Shown piece by piece: positions 31,785 to 39,639 of a stretch of 64,000 bases of DNA. This DNA is from CAZQYC01 sp964597495 (lineage in GTDB: Bacteria > Pseudomonadota > Gammaproteobacteria > Steroidobacterales > Steroidobacteraceae): assembly GCA_964597495.1 (NCBI GenBank), contig CAZQYC010000008.1:3242-67241 (forward strand), written 5' to 3'. Within the stretch, counting starts at the first letter, position 1. Every line of letters begins with the position of its first letter. A program made the position numbers and the translations under genes. The notes below the pieces were generated by a model. That model was given only the letters and a program-made list of their open reading frames with translations, did no database searches and was not told the DNA's origin.

Positions 31785-32786
31785 TCAGATCGCTTCGACG
31801 ATCTCGCGAACAAGCGACGGTCCGCGATATACAAGACCGGTATAAATCTGAACTAAATCGGCGCCGGCGGCACGCATCGCCGCCGCATCGCTTGCAGAAG
31901 CGACGCCTCCGACACCGATAATCGGCACTCCCGGCCCAACTGCGGCGCGAATCGTGCGTACCGCACGCAACGCTCGCTCCAATAACGGCACGCCACTGAG
32001 ACCACCCTCCTCCCGTGCGAGGTCTGACTGCAATCCTTCGCGGCATAGGGTGGTATTGGTTGCAATGACGCCGTCGATACCGACGTCCGTTGCGATCCGT
32101 ACCGCATCGACAAGCTCTATCTCATCGAGATCGGCCGAAAGTTTGATTAGAAGCGGCACATCACGCCCAGTATCTATCTTGAGTTTTTGGCGCGACTCCA
32201 GCAGCTCGGTCAGTAAACTTCGAAGGCGCTCGCCCTGCTGCAAGCGCCTGAGGTCGGCCGTATTCGGCGACGAGATATTGATCGCGACATAGTCGCAGTA
32301 CGCATATATTGCCTTTAGACAATCGACATAGTCGCCAATGGCGTTGTCGAGCTGCGTCACCGCATTCTTGCCGATGTTTATCCCGCAGATGCCACGATAC
32401 TCTCGCACCGAAAGTCGCCGGCACACGGAATGAACGCCGTCATTCGGAAATCCCATACGATTGATCAACGCTTGATCTTCGACCAGCCGAAAGAGACGAG
32501 GTCTCGCGTTGCCGACCTGCGGCAGCGGAGTGACCGTACCGATCTCGATAAAACCAAATCCAAGCGCGCCCAAAGCGTCCACGCTAGTGCCGTTCTTATC
32601 CAATCCGGCCGCAAGCCCCAGTCGATTTGGAAAACAAAGTCCCATCAACCGAACGGCGCCGGAAGAACGCGTCTCGACGGGCGGAATCAAACCGAACCGA
32701 TATCCAAACCGCAGTCCCGCCAAACTGACGGCATGCGCAGCTTCGGGAGGAAGAGTGAAAAGCAGAGGACGGAGAAATCGGTACAT
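31785..32786 (-). CDS. pyrD: Dihydroorotate dehydrogenase (quinone), class 2
   Basis: 333 residues; oxidises dihydroorotate to orotate with quinone at the membrane. The N-terminal YRFLRPLLFTLPPEAAHAVSLAGL helix pair is the membrane and quinone tunnel of class 2 enzymes. FMN and substrate contacts are in GLAAGLDKNGTSVDALGALGFGFIEIGTVTP, NRMGFPNDG, INISSPNT, LIKLSADL, and GVGGVASASDA. ATG 32786 begins the family N-terminus; 35 further in-frame upstream codons cross the palindromic insert and are not coding. Transcribed away from tRNA-Gln. Confidence 0.95.
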   Translation of the reverse strand: MYRFLRPLLFTLPPEAAHAVSLAGLRFGYRFGLIPPVETRSSGAVRLMGLCFPNRLGLAAGLDKNGTSVDALGALGFGFIEIGTVTPLPQVGNARPRLFRLVEDQALINRMGFPNDGVHSVCRRLSVREYRGICGINIGKNAVTQLDNAIGDYVDCLKAIYAYCDYVAINISSPNTADLRRLQQGERLRSLLTELLESRQKLKIDTGRDVPLLIKLSADLDEIELVDAVRIATDVGIDGVIATNTTLCREGLQSDLAREEGGLSGVPLLERALRAVRTIRAAVGPGVPIIGVGGVASASDAAAMRAAGADLVQIYTGLVYRGPSLVREIVEAI

Positions 32787-32831
32787 CGAATAAAGCCCAC
32801 CCAAGATATTCAGGTTGGTTTTTTTGTTTGA

Positions 32832-32939
32832 CTGGGGGACTAGGATTACGAAATACATCCATGTATTTCGCCCTCCGGGCCATCGCAACAAGAAGTTGCG
32901 ATGTTCAAATTTGCTCCCGGCAAATTTAGTCGAACCTAG
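32832..32939 (-). other. tRNA-Gln 3'-end copy interrupted by a run of four palindromes
   Basis: CTGGGGGACTAGGATT (32832-32847) and TCGAACCTAG (32930-32939) together restore the last 25 bases of the tRNA-Gln gene at 33006. Between them lie 82 bases made of four consecutive inverted repeats: 32849-32870 (CGAAATACAT arms), about 32870-32880 (CCC/GGG), 32881-32903 (CATCGCAAC arms) and 32907-32927 (AAATTTGC arms). The break falls in the T-loop. The piece has no acceptor 5' half, so it is not a functional tRNA. Confidence 0.8.
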
Positions 32940-32976
32940 TGCTAGGTTCTCATCCTAGTTCCGCATCCAAAACTGC

Positions 32977-32999
32977 AAAGCCCGCCTTCGGCGGGCTTT
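32977..32999 (-). terminator. Terminator of the tRNA-Gln transcript
   Basis: AAAGCCCGCC-TTC-GGCGGGCTTT hairpin, ten-base arms, just downstream of the tRNA 3' end on the minus strand. Confidence 0.85.
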
Positions 33000-33005
33000 G
33001 GATTT

Positions 33006-33079
33006 TGGCTGGGGGACTAGGATTCGAACCTAGGTAAACGGAGTCAGAGTCCGTTGTCCTACCACTAGACGATCCCCCA
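33006..33079 (-). tRNA. tRNA-Gln, anticodon CTG
   Basis: Cloverleaf with acceptor stem TGGGGGA/TCCCCCA, D-arm TCGTCTAGTGGTAGGA, anticodon stem ACGGA/TCCGT enclosing the loop CTCTGAG (anticodon CTG, reading CAG), T-arm CTAGGTTCGAATCCTAG and an encoded CCA (33006-33008). Discriminator base is G. The single gene is followed by its own terminator. Confidence 0.95.
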
Positions 33080-33082
33080 AGA

Positions 33083-33118
33083 GAAGCGGCTAGATGCTGC
33101 GGCCTAGCTACTAGCTAG
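33083..33118. repeat. CTAG repeat upstream of tRNA-Gln
   Basis: AAGCGGCTAGATGCTGCGG then CCTAGCTACTAGCTAGAG. With 33189-33222 it forms another loosely inverted pair around a 70-base spacer. Confidence 0.7.
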
Positions 33119-33188
33119 AGTAAAAGAGGTGCGTCGACTTTCCGAGCGCTGCATTCGAATTTACGGCTGAAGACAGGATTTCCGAAAT

Positions 33189-33222
33189 CTGGCTAGCGGC
33201 TAGTGACTAGCAGCTAGCGACT
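33189..33222. repeat. CTAG heptad repeat between rpsI terminator and tRNA-Gln
   Basis: CTGGCTAGCGGCTAGTGAC then TAGCAGCTAGCGACT: four to five CTAG-core heptads. Confidence 0.8.
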
Positions 33223-33256
33223 CAAGGTCAGCGGCGAGTAATCGCCGCTGACCTTG
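33223..33256 (-). terminator. Long perfect hairpin after rpsI
   Basis: 15-base perfect arms (CAAGGTCAGCGGCGA / TCGCCGCTGACCTTG) with a four-base loop, five bases after the rpsI stop. No U tract; still the obvious end of the rplM-rpsI transcript. Confidence 0.8.
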
Positions 33257-33260
33257 GCAA

Positions 33261-33653
33261 TTAGCGCTTCGAGAACTGCGTACCGCGACGAGCTTTACGG
33301 AAGCCAACCTTCTTACGCTCGACTTCGCGCGCATCGCGAGTCACGAATCCGGCATCGCGCAGCGGCTTGCGGAGCGTTTCATCGTATTCGATAAGCGCGC
33401 GGGTCAGACCGTGGCGAATTGCGCCCGCTTGGCCGGTGTTGCCGCCTCCGGAAACGGTGACTTTCACGTCGAAGTCGTTTTCCATTTTCACGACTTCGAG
33501 CGGCTGCCGCACGATCATGCAGGAGGTCTTACGGCCGAAAAATTCATCGAGAACGCGATCGTTGATGACGATCTTGCCGCTGCCCTTGCGCAAAAAAACG
33601 CGTGCGGTGGAAGTCTTGCGGCGGCCGGTGCCGTAGTTCGTGGATATCGCCAT
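33261..33653 (-). CDS. rpsI: Ribosomal protein S9
   Basis: 130 residues, full length. YGTGRRKTSTARVFLRKGSGKI at the start, GGGNTGQAGAIRHGLTRALI in the middle and the basic C-terminus KKVGFRKARRGTQFSKR that reaches the ribosomal P site. Second gene of the rplM-rpsI operon. Confidence 0.98.
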   Translation of the reverse strand: MAISTNYGTGRRKTSTARVFLRKGSGKIVINDRVLDEFFGRKTSCMIVRQPLEVVKMENDFDVKVTVSGGGNTGQAGAIRHGLTRALIEYDETLRKPLRDAGFVTRDAREVERKKVGFRKARRGTQFSKR

Positions 33654-33690
33654 GAGTGTCTCGCGTACTGCTTATTCGAGAGGAGAAGAG

Positions 33691-34119
33691 TTAGAGCTCT
33701 AGATTCTTAGGTTGCTGCGCGCTGTGCGGATGAGCGCTGTCGGCAAACACGTGTAACTTCTTGAACATCTTTCGGCCCAGCGGGTTCTTGGGCAGCATGC
33801 CTTTGACGGCAAATTCGATAGCCCGCTCCGGGTGTTCGTTGAGCAGCTTTTGCAAGCTGGTCGTCTTGAGATTACCGAGGTAGCCGGTGTGATGGTGATA
33901 GAACTTGTCGGTCAGCTTACGGCCCGTCACTTTCACTTTGCCGGCGTTAATGACGATGATGTTATCCCCGGTATCGGCATGGGGCGTGTACTCGGCCTTG
34001 TGCTTGCCGCGCAACCGGAATGCCAATGCCGAAGCCAAACGGCCCAAGGTTTTGTCGGCAGCATCAACGACATACCAATCGCGACGAATCGTGGCCGCGT
34101 TGGCGAAAACGGTCTTCAT
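33691..34119 (-). CDS. rplM: Ribosomal protein L13
   Basis: 142 residues. MKTVFANAATIRRDWYVVDA, KTLGRLASALAFRLRGKHK and AVKGMLPKNPLGRKMFKKL are the family landmarks. The ATG at 34119 follows GGGAG at six bases; the open frame extends upstream without support. First gene of the rplM-rpsI operon; in E. coli this mRNA is autoregulated by L13, which may hold here. Confidence 0.98.
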   Translation of the reverse strand: MKTVFANAATIRRDWYVVDAADKTLGRLASALAFRLRGKHKAEYTPHADTGDNIIVINAGKVKVTGRKLTDKFYHHHTGYLGNLKTTSLQKLLNEHPERAIEFAVKGMLPKNPLGRKMFKKLHVFADSAHPHSAQQPKNLEL

Positions 34120-34304
34120 TCTGAACTCCCGGAACTGACAAGGCACCCGGCGGTTTCAATGCCCTGGCGCGAAAGGGCGGCGAGTTTAAAGGACGCCCCC
34201 CCTGGTTTGCAACGCAGGTTTGCAACGAACCGGAAAATCTGGGGAAACGAGGACTTAGGGCTCAAACCGGCTCCCGGCCCGCTCCCGGTGTACCATCCGT
34301 GCCC

Positions 34305-35045
34305 ATGACTCAAGAAAACACTTTATATAAGTGTAAGGCGGCAGACGCACCCAGTCTTCCCGGGTCCGGCTCGGCGCCCAGACCCCAATTGCAGCCCAGA
34401 CTGGCCGAACGAAGGTCCATAACCCCCATTGATCGCCTTATCGGGGGTGTTGACCAGGCTCTGCGCACCCTGGCGGGGGTTCATGCCTCTTCTCGACCAT
34501 ACCCCGCCGAGGGGATCGTGGACACCCTGGCAAACCCAGCAAATCGCCGGCAAGCAGCACGTTTGATGCGAATCAATCACTCCGGGGAAGTCGCCGCGCA
34601 AGCCCTTTATGCAGGTCAAGCCCTTACCGCGCGAGAGCTAGGTGTCCAAGCATCCATGGTCGCGGCGGCACAAGAGGAAACCGATCACCTTGCATGGTGT
34701 TCCGCACGCATCGGCGAACTCGAGGGGCGCACGAGCATTCTCAATCCTTTTTGGTATGCAGGGTCGTTTGTAATCGGCGCACTGGCCGGTTTGGCCGGAG
34801 ATAAAACCAGCTTGGGATTCGTCGCCGAAACGGAAAAGCAAGTCGGACAACACTTAGACGCGCACTTGCGGCAACTGCCGGTCAGCGATGCGCGGACGCG
34901 GTCAATTCTCGAACAAATGAGCATCGATGAAGCGCGGCACGGGACTCATGCCATGCAAGCAGGCGGAGAACCGTTACCGAAGCCGATGCGCGCGCTCATG
35001 AAATTCACGTCGAAAATCATGACTCGCACGGCGTACTACCTTTGA
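34305..35045 (+). CDS. coq7: Coq7-type demethoxyubiquinone hydroxylase
   Basis: 246 residues (248 from a GTG at 34299); a di-iron monooxygenase that hydroxylates ring position C6 in ubiquinone synthesis. The four-helix carboxylate motifs are MRINHSGEVAAQALYAGQ, AAQEETDHLAWC, VAETEKQVGQHL and SIDEARHGTHA, giving the expected Glu and ExxH ligands. An N-terminal stretch of about 45 residues before PIDRLIGGVDQALRTL is typical of the gamma/betaproteobacterial form. It takes the role of UbiF, consistent with only two FAD hydroxylases in the pepP operon. A Crp-family gene follows, an order also seen in other gammaproteobacteria. Confidence 0.93.
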   Translation: MTQENTLYKCKAADAPSLPGSGSAPRPQLQPRLAERRSITPIDRLIGGVDQALRTLAGVHASSRPYPAEGIVDTLANPANRRQAARLMRINHSGEVAAQALYAGQALTARELGVQASMVAAAQEETDHLAWCSARIGELEGRTSILNPFWYAGSFVIGALAGLAGDKTSLGFVAETEKQVGQHLDAHLRQLPVSDARTRSILEQMSIDEARHGTHAMQAGGEPLPKPMRALMKFTSKIMTRTAYYL

Positions 35046-35279
35046 CTTGCTTGAACGTGAACGAAGGTTTGAGCAAGCCTGCGCGACACTGTTTGCCGCG
35101 TGGGATGTTCGCCTAAATCACGATAAATGCTTGCGGTGACGCGCATCCTGTATTAAAACGCGTGGCGTGACGACGCTTATGTCATGCATTGATATTGAAT
35201 TCCGAGCGAAAACCGTCGAAAACCGAACGCCCAGAACAATATTCAACCGCCACCCTCCAACCCAACCGAAGGTATATCT

Positions 35280-36023
35280 ATGGAAGAAGCTGCGCGCCCC
35301 TTAAGCGATATTCCGGCAATTAACCGCTTCCTAAGCTATTGCCGAATCCGCACGGTGCCCAGCAAGACGGTGATCATCCACGCCGGCGACTTGCCCGACG
35401 TGCTGTATTACATCGTCAGCGGCTCGGTCGAAGTCATGATCGAAGACGAGGAAGGCAACGAAATGGTGCTCGCCTACCTCAACAAGGGACAGTTCTTCGG
35501 CGAGATGGGGCTTTTCTACGAACAACCGACGCGCAGTGCCTGGGTACGAACCCGCCAGCAATGCGAACTCGCCGAAATGACCTACCCCCGCTTCCGCCAA
35601 CTCGCCGCCGAGAGCCCAGGTCTCGTTTTCGAACTCGCCACACAGTTGGCGACCCGTTTGGACCGCACCAATCGCAAGCTCGGTGACTTGGCCTTCGTCG
35701 ATGTCACCGGCCGTGTTGCACACGCAATCATGGATCTTTGCAGCGAACCCGATGCCATGACGCACCCGGAAGGCATGCAAATCAAAGTCAGCCGTCAAGA
35801 ACTCTCGCGCCTCGTGGGCTGCTCCCGCGAAATGGCGGGCCGTGTGCTCAAGGTTCTCGAAGATCAGGGTTTATTGCGCGCCACCGGCAAGACCATCGTC
35901 GTCTTCGGCGCCCGCCCGAAACAACGCACCAAACCGATGTTGGCTACGCGCACCGCAGTTCCCGCACAGCGTGAACGCACGGCGCAAGTGGACGACGAGG
36001 ACGATGAGGACGACGACGAATAA
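35280..36023 (+). CDS. Crp/Clp-family transcription regulator with acidic C-terminal tail
   Basis: 247 residues: cyclic-nucleotide-binding domain (about 15-125), dimer helix, and winged helix-turn-helix (VSRQELSRLVGCSREMAGRVLKVLEDQGL). The phosphate-binding cassette FFGEMGLFYEQPTRSAWVRTR keeps the Gly-Glu and Arg-Ser pairs that bind cAMP in E. coli Crp, which favours cAMP over the cyclic-di-GMP specificity of Xanthomonas Clp, where these residues differ. The last 40 residues are an extension absent from E. coli Crp, basic at first (RPKQRTKPML) and ending VDDEDDEDDDE. This tail is likely disordered. Located after coq7, with 234 bases of upstream region for its own promoter. Confidence 0.9.
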   Translation: MEEAARPLSDIPAINRFLSYCRIRTVPSKTVIIHAGDLPDVLYYIVSGSVEVMIEDEEGNEMVLAYLNKGQFFGEMGLFYEQPTRSAWVRTRQQCELAEMTYPRFRQLAAESPGLVFELATQLATRLDRTNRKLGDLAFVDVTGRVAHAIMDLCSEPDAMTHPEGMQIKVSRQELSRLVGCSREMAGRVLKVLEDQGLLRATGKTIVVFGARPKQRTKPMLATRTAVPAQRERTAQVDDEDDEDDDE

Positions 36024-36101
36024 GAACCGGGATTCGTCAGAGTAAGGATTTGCGCTGACAAATTTCGAATCGCGGGTTCGAATCACGATCTCTAATTTCG
36101 G

Positions 36102-36791
36102 TTAGCTTTCGCGCCCTTTCGCTATCTCCCGGCGCATCCCCGCAATCGTCGTTTTGTAGTCCTGCGCGCCGAAGATGGCGGATCCAGCAACGAAGGTATC
36201 GGCACCGGCCTTCGCAATCGCAGCGATGTTGTCGGTCTTCACGCCGCCATCGATCTCAAGACGAATCTCGCGGCCGCCCTCTTCCACGTGCTGGTCGATG
36301 CGCTTGCGCACCGCCGCGAGTTTTTTGAGCGCCGAAGCGATGAACTTCTGCCCGCCAAACCCCGGATTCACCGACATGAGCAAGATCATGTCGATCTTGT
36401 CCATGACATGGTCGAGATAAGAAAGCGGCGTGGCCGGATTGAAAACCAATCCCGCTTTGCACCCCGACTCCTTGATCAAACCCAAGGTCCGATCGATGTG
36501 ATCGCTCGCCTCCGGATGAAACGTGATGTAACTCGCTCCCGCTTTTGCGAAATCGGGAACGATCCGGTCCACCGGTTTCACCATGAGATGCACATCGATA
36601 GGCGCCGTCACGCCATGCTTCCGAAGTGCTTCGCAAACCAAAGGCCCGATGGTGAGATTGGGCACATAGTGATTGTCCATGACGTCGAAATGGACGATAT
36701 CCGCGCCTGCTGCAAGAACGTTGCTAACCTCTTCGCCCAAACGCGCGAAGTCGGCGGAAAGAATAGAAGGCGCGATCCAGGGTGGTTGCAT
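36102..36791 (-). CDS. rpe: Ribulose-phosphate 3-epimerase
   Basis: 229 residues, full-length TIM barrel. Metal and substrate sites are in PSILSADFARLGEEV, HFDVMDNHYVPNLTIGP, DVHLMV, MSVNPGFGGQKFI and LEIDGGVKTDNI. Interconverts ribulose 5-phosphate and xylulose 5-phosphate. No usual partners (gph, trpE) flank it; the gene upstream is djlA after a REP-type repeat. Converges on the Crp gene. Confidence 0.97.
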   Translation of the reverse strand: MQPPWIAPSILSADFARLGEEVSNVLAAGADIVHFDVMDNHYVPNLTIGPLVCEALRKHGVTAPIDVHLMVKPVDRIVPDFAKAGASYITFHPEASDHIDRTLGLIKESGCKAGLVFNPATPLSYLDHVMDKIDMILLMSVNPGFGGQKFIASALKKLAAVRKRIDQHVEEGGREIRLEIDGGVKTDNIAAIAKAGADTFVAGSAIFGAQDYKTTIAGMRREIAKGRES

Positions 36792-36898
36792 GACAGTTCA
36801 TCGATGAAAGTTGTTCGCATGGAAACAGCCTTCGAGCATCGAGTCAACTGGATCACGCGCACCCTCATCGTCACTGCAGCGCGTTGAGAATTGCTCAT

Positions 36899-36974
36899 CG
36901 TCACCCCGGCGGAGGCCGGGGTCCATGCTTTACCGTCTCGTTTCGAAATAGATCCCGGCCTCCGCCGGGATGAC
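36899..36974. repeat. REP-type inverted repeat pair between rpe and djlA
   Basis: CGTCACCCCGGCGGAGGCCG (36899-) and the mirrored CGGCCTCCGCCGGGATGAC (to 36974) flank a 30-base spacer and each is itself palindromic. The 'GTCATCCCGGC...' form is common in proteobacterial intergenic repeats. Different in sequence from the CTAG heptads and from the repeat at 273-383. Confidence 0.85.
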
Positions 36975-36995
36975 ATTGCTCCTATCGTCGCAATG

Positions 36996-37787
36996 TCACT
37001 TCATTCCCCGGGCTTCGCGAATCGCTTCATAGGCCGCGCGAATTTGGCGAGTTTTTTCTTCGGCCACGGTCTTCATGGATTCGGGCAATCCGTTCGCGGC
37101 GAGTTTGTCCGGATGGTTCTGGCTCATAAGCCGGCGATACGCTTTGGTGATGTCCGCATCGCCCGTCTGCGCGTTCACGCCGAGTACGCCGTAGGCATCC
37201 TGCAGCGAGTCATGCGCAGTACGCCGATAGGCCGGTCCGGACCCTGATCCAGAGGCGCGCTGCATCCTCAGGATCGCTTCCATTTGCACCAGCTCGAACT
37301 CCGACACGCCGAGCGCCTGGCAGACCCGCACCAGCATTGCCCGTGCAGGCGCATGCAAGCCGTCGCCGAGCAAAGCGGCTTGCAGTTGCACTTGAATGAA
37401 CATCCGCCGCAAATCGCTGCGATCGCCGAGCACTTCACTCAACTGCGCTAGCGTGCCCTGCAGAGGAAAGTCGTTGGCCTTGCCTTCGGTAAACAAGCCG
37501 ATGGCGCGACGCACGTCCGCCTCGCCCAAACGAAACTGCGTCATGACGGCGCGGGCAGCGCGAATTTCTTCTTCGGACACGCGTCCGTCGGCTTTCGCCA
37601 CATGCCCCATCGTTTGGAAGGTCGCGCGAAAGAAGGCTTCAGGCACCGCGCGCGGGTTGCCTTGCGTCCGTTGCGCAGCCTGCGTATCGAAATAATGACC
37701 GATAATCACGCCGACCAATAACCCAAACGGGTGTCTCGTCAGGAAATAACCGATCAGCGCCCCTATGGCTTTGCCATACCATCCCAT
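36996..37787 (-). CDS. djlA: Co-chaperone DjlA
   Basis: 263 residues. A single N-terminal membrane anchor (IGALIGYFLTRHPFGLLVGVIIGHYFD), a TerB-like helical domain (AFFRATFQTMGHVAKADGRVSEEEI), then a C-terminal J domain (DAYGVLGVNAQTGDADITKAYRRLMSQNHPDKL) with the HPD motif intact. DjlA is an inner-membrane DnaJ-like protein that stimulates DnaK and affects envelope stress signalling. The domain order and length are normal. Divergent from purC. Confidence 0.95.
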   Translation of the reverse strand: MGWYGKAIGALIGYFLTRHPFGLLVGVIIGHYFDTQAAQRTQGNPRAVPEAFFRATFQTMGHVAKADGRVSEEEIRAARAVMTQFRLGEADVRRAIGLFTEGKANDFPLQGTLAQLSEVLGDRSDLRRMFIQVQLQAALLGDGLHAPARAMLVRVCQALGVSEFELVQMEAILRMQRASGSGSGPAYRRTAHDSLQDAYGVLGVNAQTGDADITKAYRRLMSQNHPDKLAANGLPESMKTVAEEKTRQIRAAYEAIREARGMK

Positions 37788-37870
37788 CCGTTCTTGAACC
37801 TCGCGATGCGCGTTGCCACAATGCAGCGCATGTTATCAGCCCCCTTGTCCATCAGGCGCCGCCACCTACC

Positions 37871-38770
37871 ATGACCGCACTCCCCCTTTCCCCGCCCATG
37901 ATCGAATCGGGTTTGCGCGGACTAAAACGCCTGCATCAAGGCAAGGTGCGCGATCTATATGAAATCGATGCGGATCACATGTTGATCGTAACGACGGATC
38001 GGTTGAGCGCCTTCGACGTCGTGCTGCCCGATCCGATTCCGGGCAAGGGACGCGTCTTGACGGAACTGGCGAATTTTTGGTTTCGGCGCACCGCTCACCT
38101 CATTCCCAATCAACTCGCCGACTACCCGCTCGAAAAAGCCGTCCCCGATGCAGCGGAACGCGCATTGATCGTCGATCGCGCGATCGTCGTAAAAAGACTA
38201 AAGGCCCTGCCGATCGAAGCCATCGTACGCGGCTACCTGATCGGATCCGGCTGGAAGGAGTATCAATCGAGCGGTTCGGTCTGCGGAATTAAATTACCTC
38301 CCGGACTCAAGCTAGCCGAGCGGCTCCCCAAGCCGATCTTTACGCCGACCACCAAGGCAGCGCTTGGCGAACACGATGAAAACATTTCCTTCGCGGAAAC
38401 CGAAAAACTCATCGGTGACGTCCTCGCCGCGAAGCTCCGCGATCAAGCCATTGCACTCTACGAATTCGCCGCCGAGCATGCACTTCGGAGAGGCATCATC
38501 ATTGCCGACACGAAATTTGAATTCGGACTCGATCGAACCGGCAACTTGGTGCTTATCGATGAAGCGCTCACACCGGACTCTTCGCGCTTTTGGCCGGTCG
38601 ACACCTATCGATCGGGAATCAGTCCGCCGAGCTTCGACAAGCAATACATCCGCGATTACCTGGAAACGCTGACCTGGAACAAGCGTGCACCCGGACCTAG
38701 CCTGCCGGCCGAAGTGATTGCGCGTACGAGCGAGAAGTATCAAGAAGCGCTGCGTCGTTTGACGGAGTAG
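37871..38770 (+). CDS. purC: Phosphoribosylaminoimidazole-succinocarboxamide synthase
   Basis: 299 residues; joins CAIR and aspartate in purine synthesis. HQGKVRDLYEIDADHMLIVTTDRLSAFDVVLPDPIPGKG, the RGYLIGSGWKEYQSSGSVCGI segment and LIDEALTPDSSRFWP match the longer (yeast-like) class of SAICAR synthetases. A histidine kinase gene begins seven bases after its stop with its ribosome binding site within the purC end, so read-through transcription is likely. Confidence 0.96.
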   Translation: MTALPLSPPMIESGLRGLKRLHQGKVRDLYEIDADHMLIVTTDRLSAFDVVLPDPIPGKGRVLTELANFWFRRTAHLIPNQLADYPLEKAVPDAAERALIVDRAIVVKRLKALPIEAIVRGYLIGSGWKEYQSSGSVCGIKLPPGLKLAERLPKPIFTPTTKAALGEHDENISFAETEKLIGDVLAAKLRDQAIALYEFAAEHALRRGIIIADTKFEFGLDRTGNLVLIDEALTPDSSRFWPVDTYRSGISPPSFDKQYIRDYLETLTWNKRAPGPSLPAEVIARTSEKYQEALRRLTE

Positions 38771-38777
38771 CGAACCC

Positions 38778-39581
38778 ATGGGAGACGGAACGGAGGATGT
38801 TCACCATGCTCCCATGAGCGCCGACGCACAAGCAACCCGCATCGCCGACCTGGAACGGCAGATCGCCGTGCTCAAAGAACTGAATGCGAACACGATGCAG
38901 GAATTGGACGCGTTCGCTTACGCGGTATCGCACGATCTCCGCGCTCCGCTTCGCAGCCTCTCCGGCTTTAGCCAAGCCTTGCTCGACTTCGACACGACCG
39001 ATTCGACCAAAACCCGTCACTACCTTGAACGCATTCAGCAAGCGAGCCGCAAACTTTCCGAATTGATCGATGCGCTGTTGTCGGTATCGCGCGTGTCTCG
39101 AGCGGAAATGCATTGCCGAAGCGTCGATCTAAGCAAGCTCTGCAGCGACACTGCTGCCGTCGTGACTGCAAAGCACCCAGACCGCACCATCGGCATTACG
39201 ATCGCGCCCGGCCTTAAAGCCTACGGCGACCCGCGTTTACTCGGGATGGCGATCGAAGCGCTGCTCGAAAATGCCTGCAAATTCACCGTGACGCAGCCTA
39301 CGACCGTCATCGACATAGGCCAAACGGACGCTGGGGAAGTGTATATGACGGACAACGGGGTCGGATTCGATCCCGCCTATGCGGAAAAGCTATTCAAGCC
39401 GTTCCAGCGTTTGCACAATGACGCGCGCTTTCCCGGCATAGGGATCGGACTTGCGACCGTGCAGAGGATCATCGCGCGACACGGCGGCAAGATTCGGCTC
39501 GAAGGCAAGCCGAACGAAGGCGCCACTGCGTTTTTTCTACTGCCAATTCCTCAGGGAACGCCTACCTCGTCTCCGGCGTAA
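38778..39581 (+). CDS. Short sensor histidine kinase without input domain
   Basis: 267 residues: a leading coiled coil (about 18-45), HisKA with phospho-acceptor His52 in AYAVSHDLRAPLRSL, and HATPase with GMAIEALLENACKFT, DNGVGFDPAYAEKLF and GIGIGLATV. No PAS, GAF, membrane or receiver domain is present, so the signal must come by protein contact. First of four adjacent signalling genes. The kinase core resembles that of the large kinase at 42398 (LFKPFQRLHN against LFGVFQRLHS), suggesting a shared origin. Its start is in the purC-proximal region with GGAG at 38763. Confidence 0.88.
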   Translation: MGDGTEDVHHAPMSADAQATRIADLERQIAVLKELNANTMQELDAFAYAVSHDLRAPLRSLSGFSQALLDFDTTDSTKTRHYLERIQQASRKLSELIDALLSVSRVSRAEMHCRSVDLSKLCSDTAAVVTAKHPDRTIGITIAPGLKAYGDPRLLGMAIEALLENACKFTVTQPTTVIDIGQTDAGEVYMTDNGVGFDPAYAEKLFKPFQRLHNDARFPGIGIGLATVQRIIARHGGKIRLEGKPNEGATAFFLLPIPQGTPTSSPA

Positions 39582-39639
39582 GATTCCGGTCCGGCCTGCT
39601 ATCCGCGAGCCAATTTCAGCGCATTCAAGAGTCAGAACA

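Noticed and set aside
32848..32929. The four palindromes considered as an integron attC site or riboswitch
   Set aside because: There is no integron integrase, no attC R'/R'' core pair, and no known aptamer motif; the tRNA-like flanks are the better clue.
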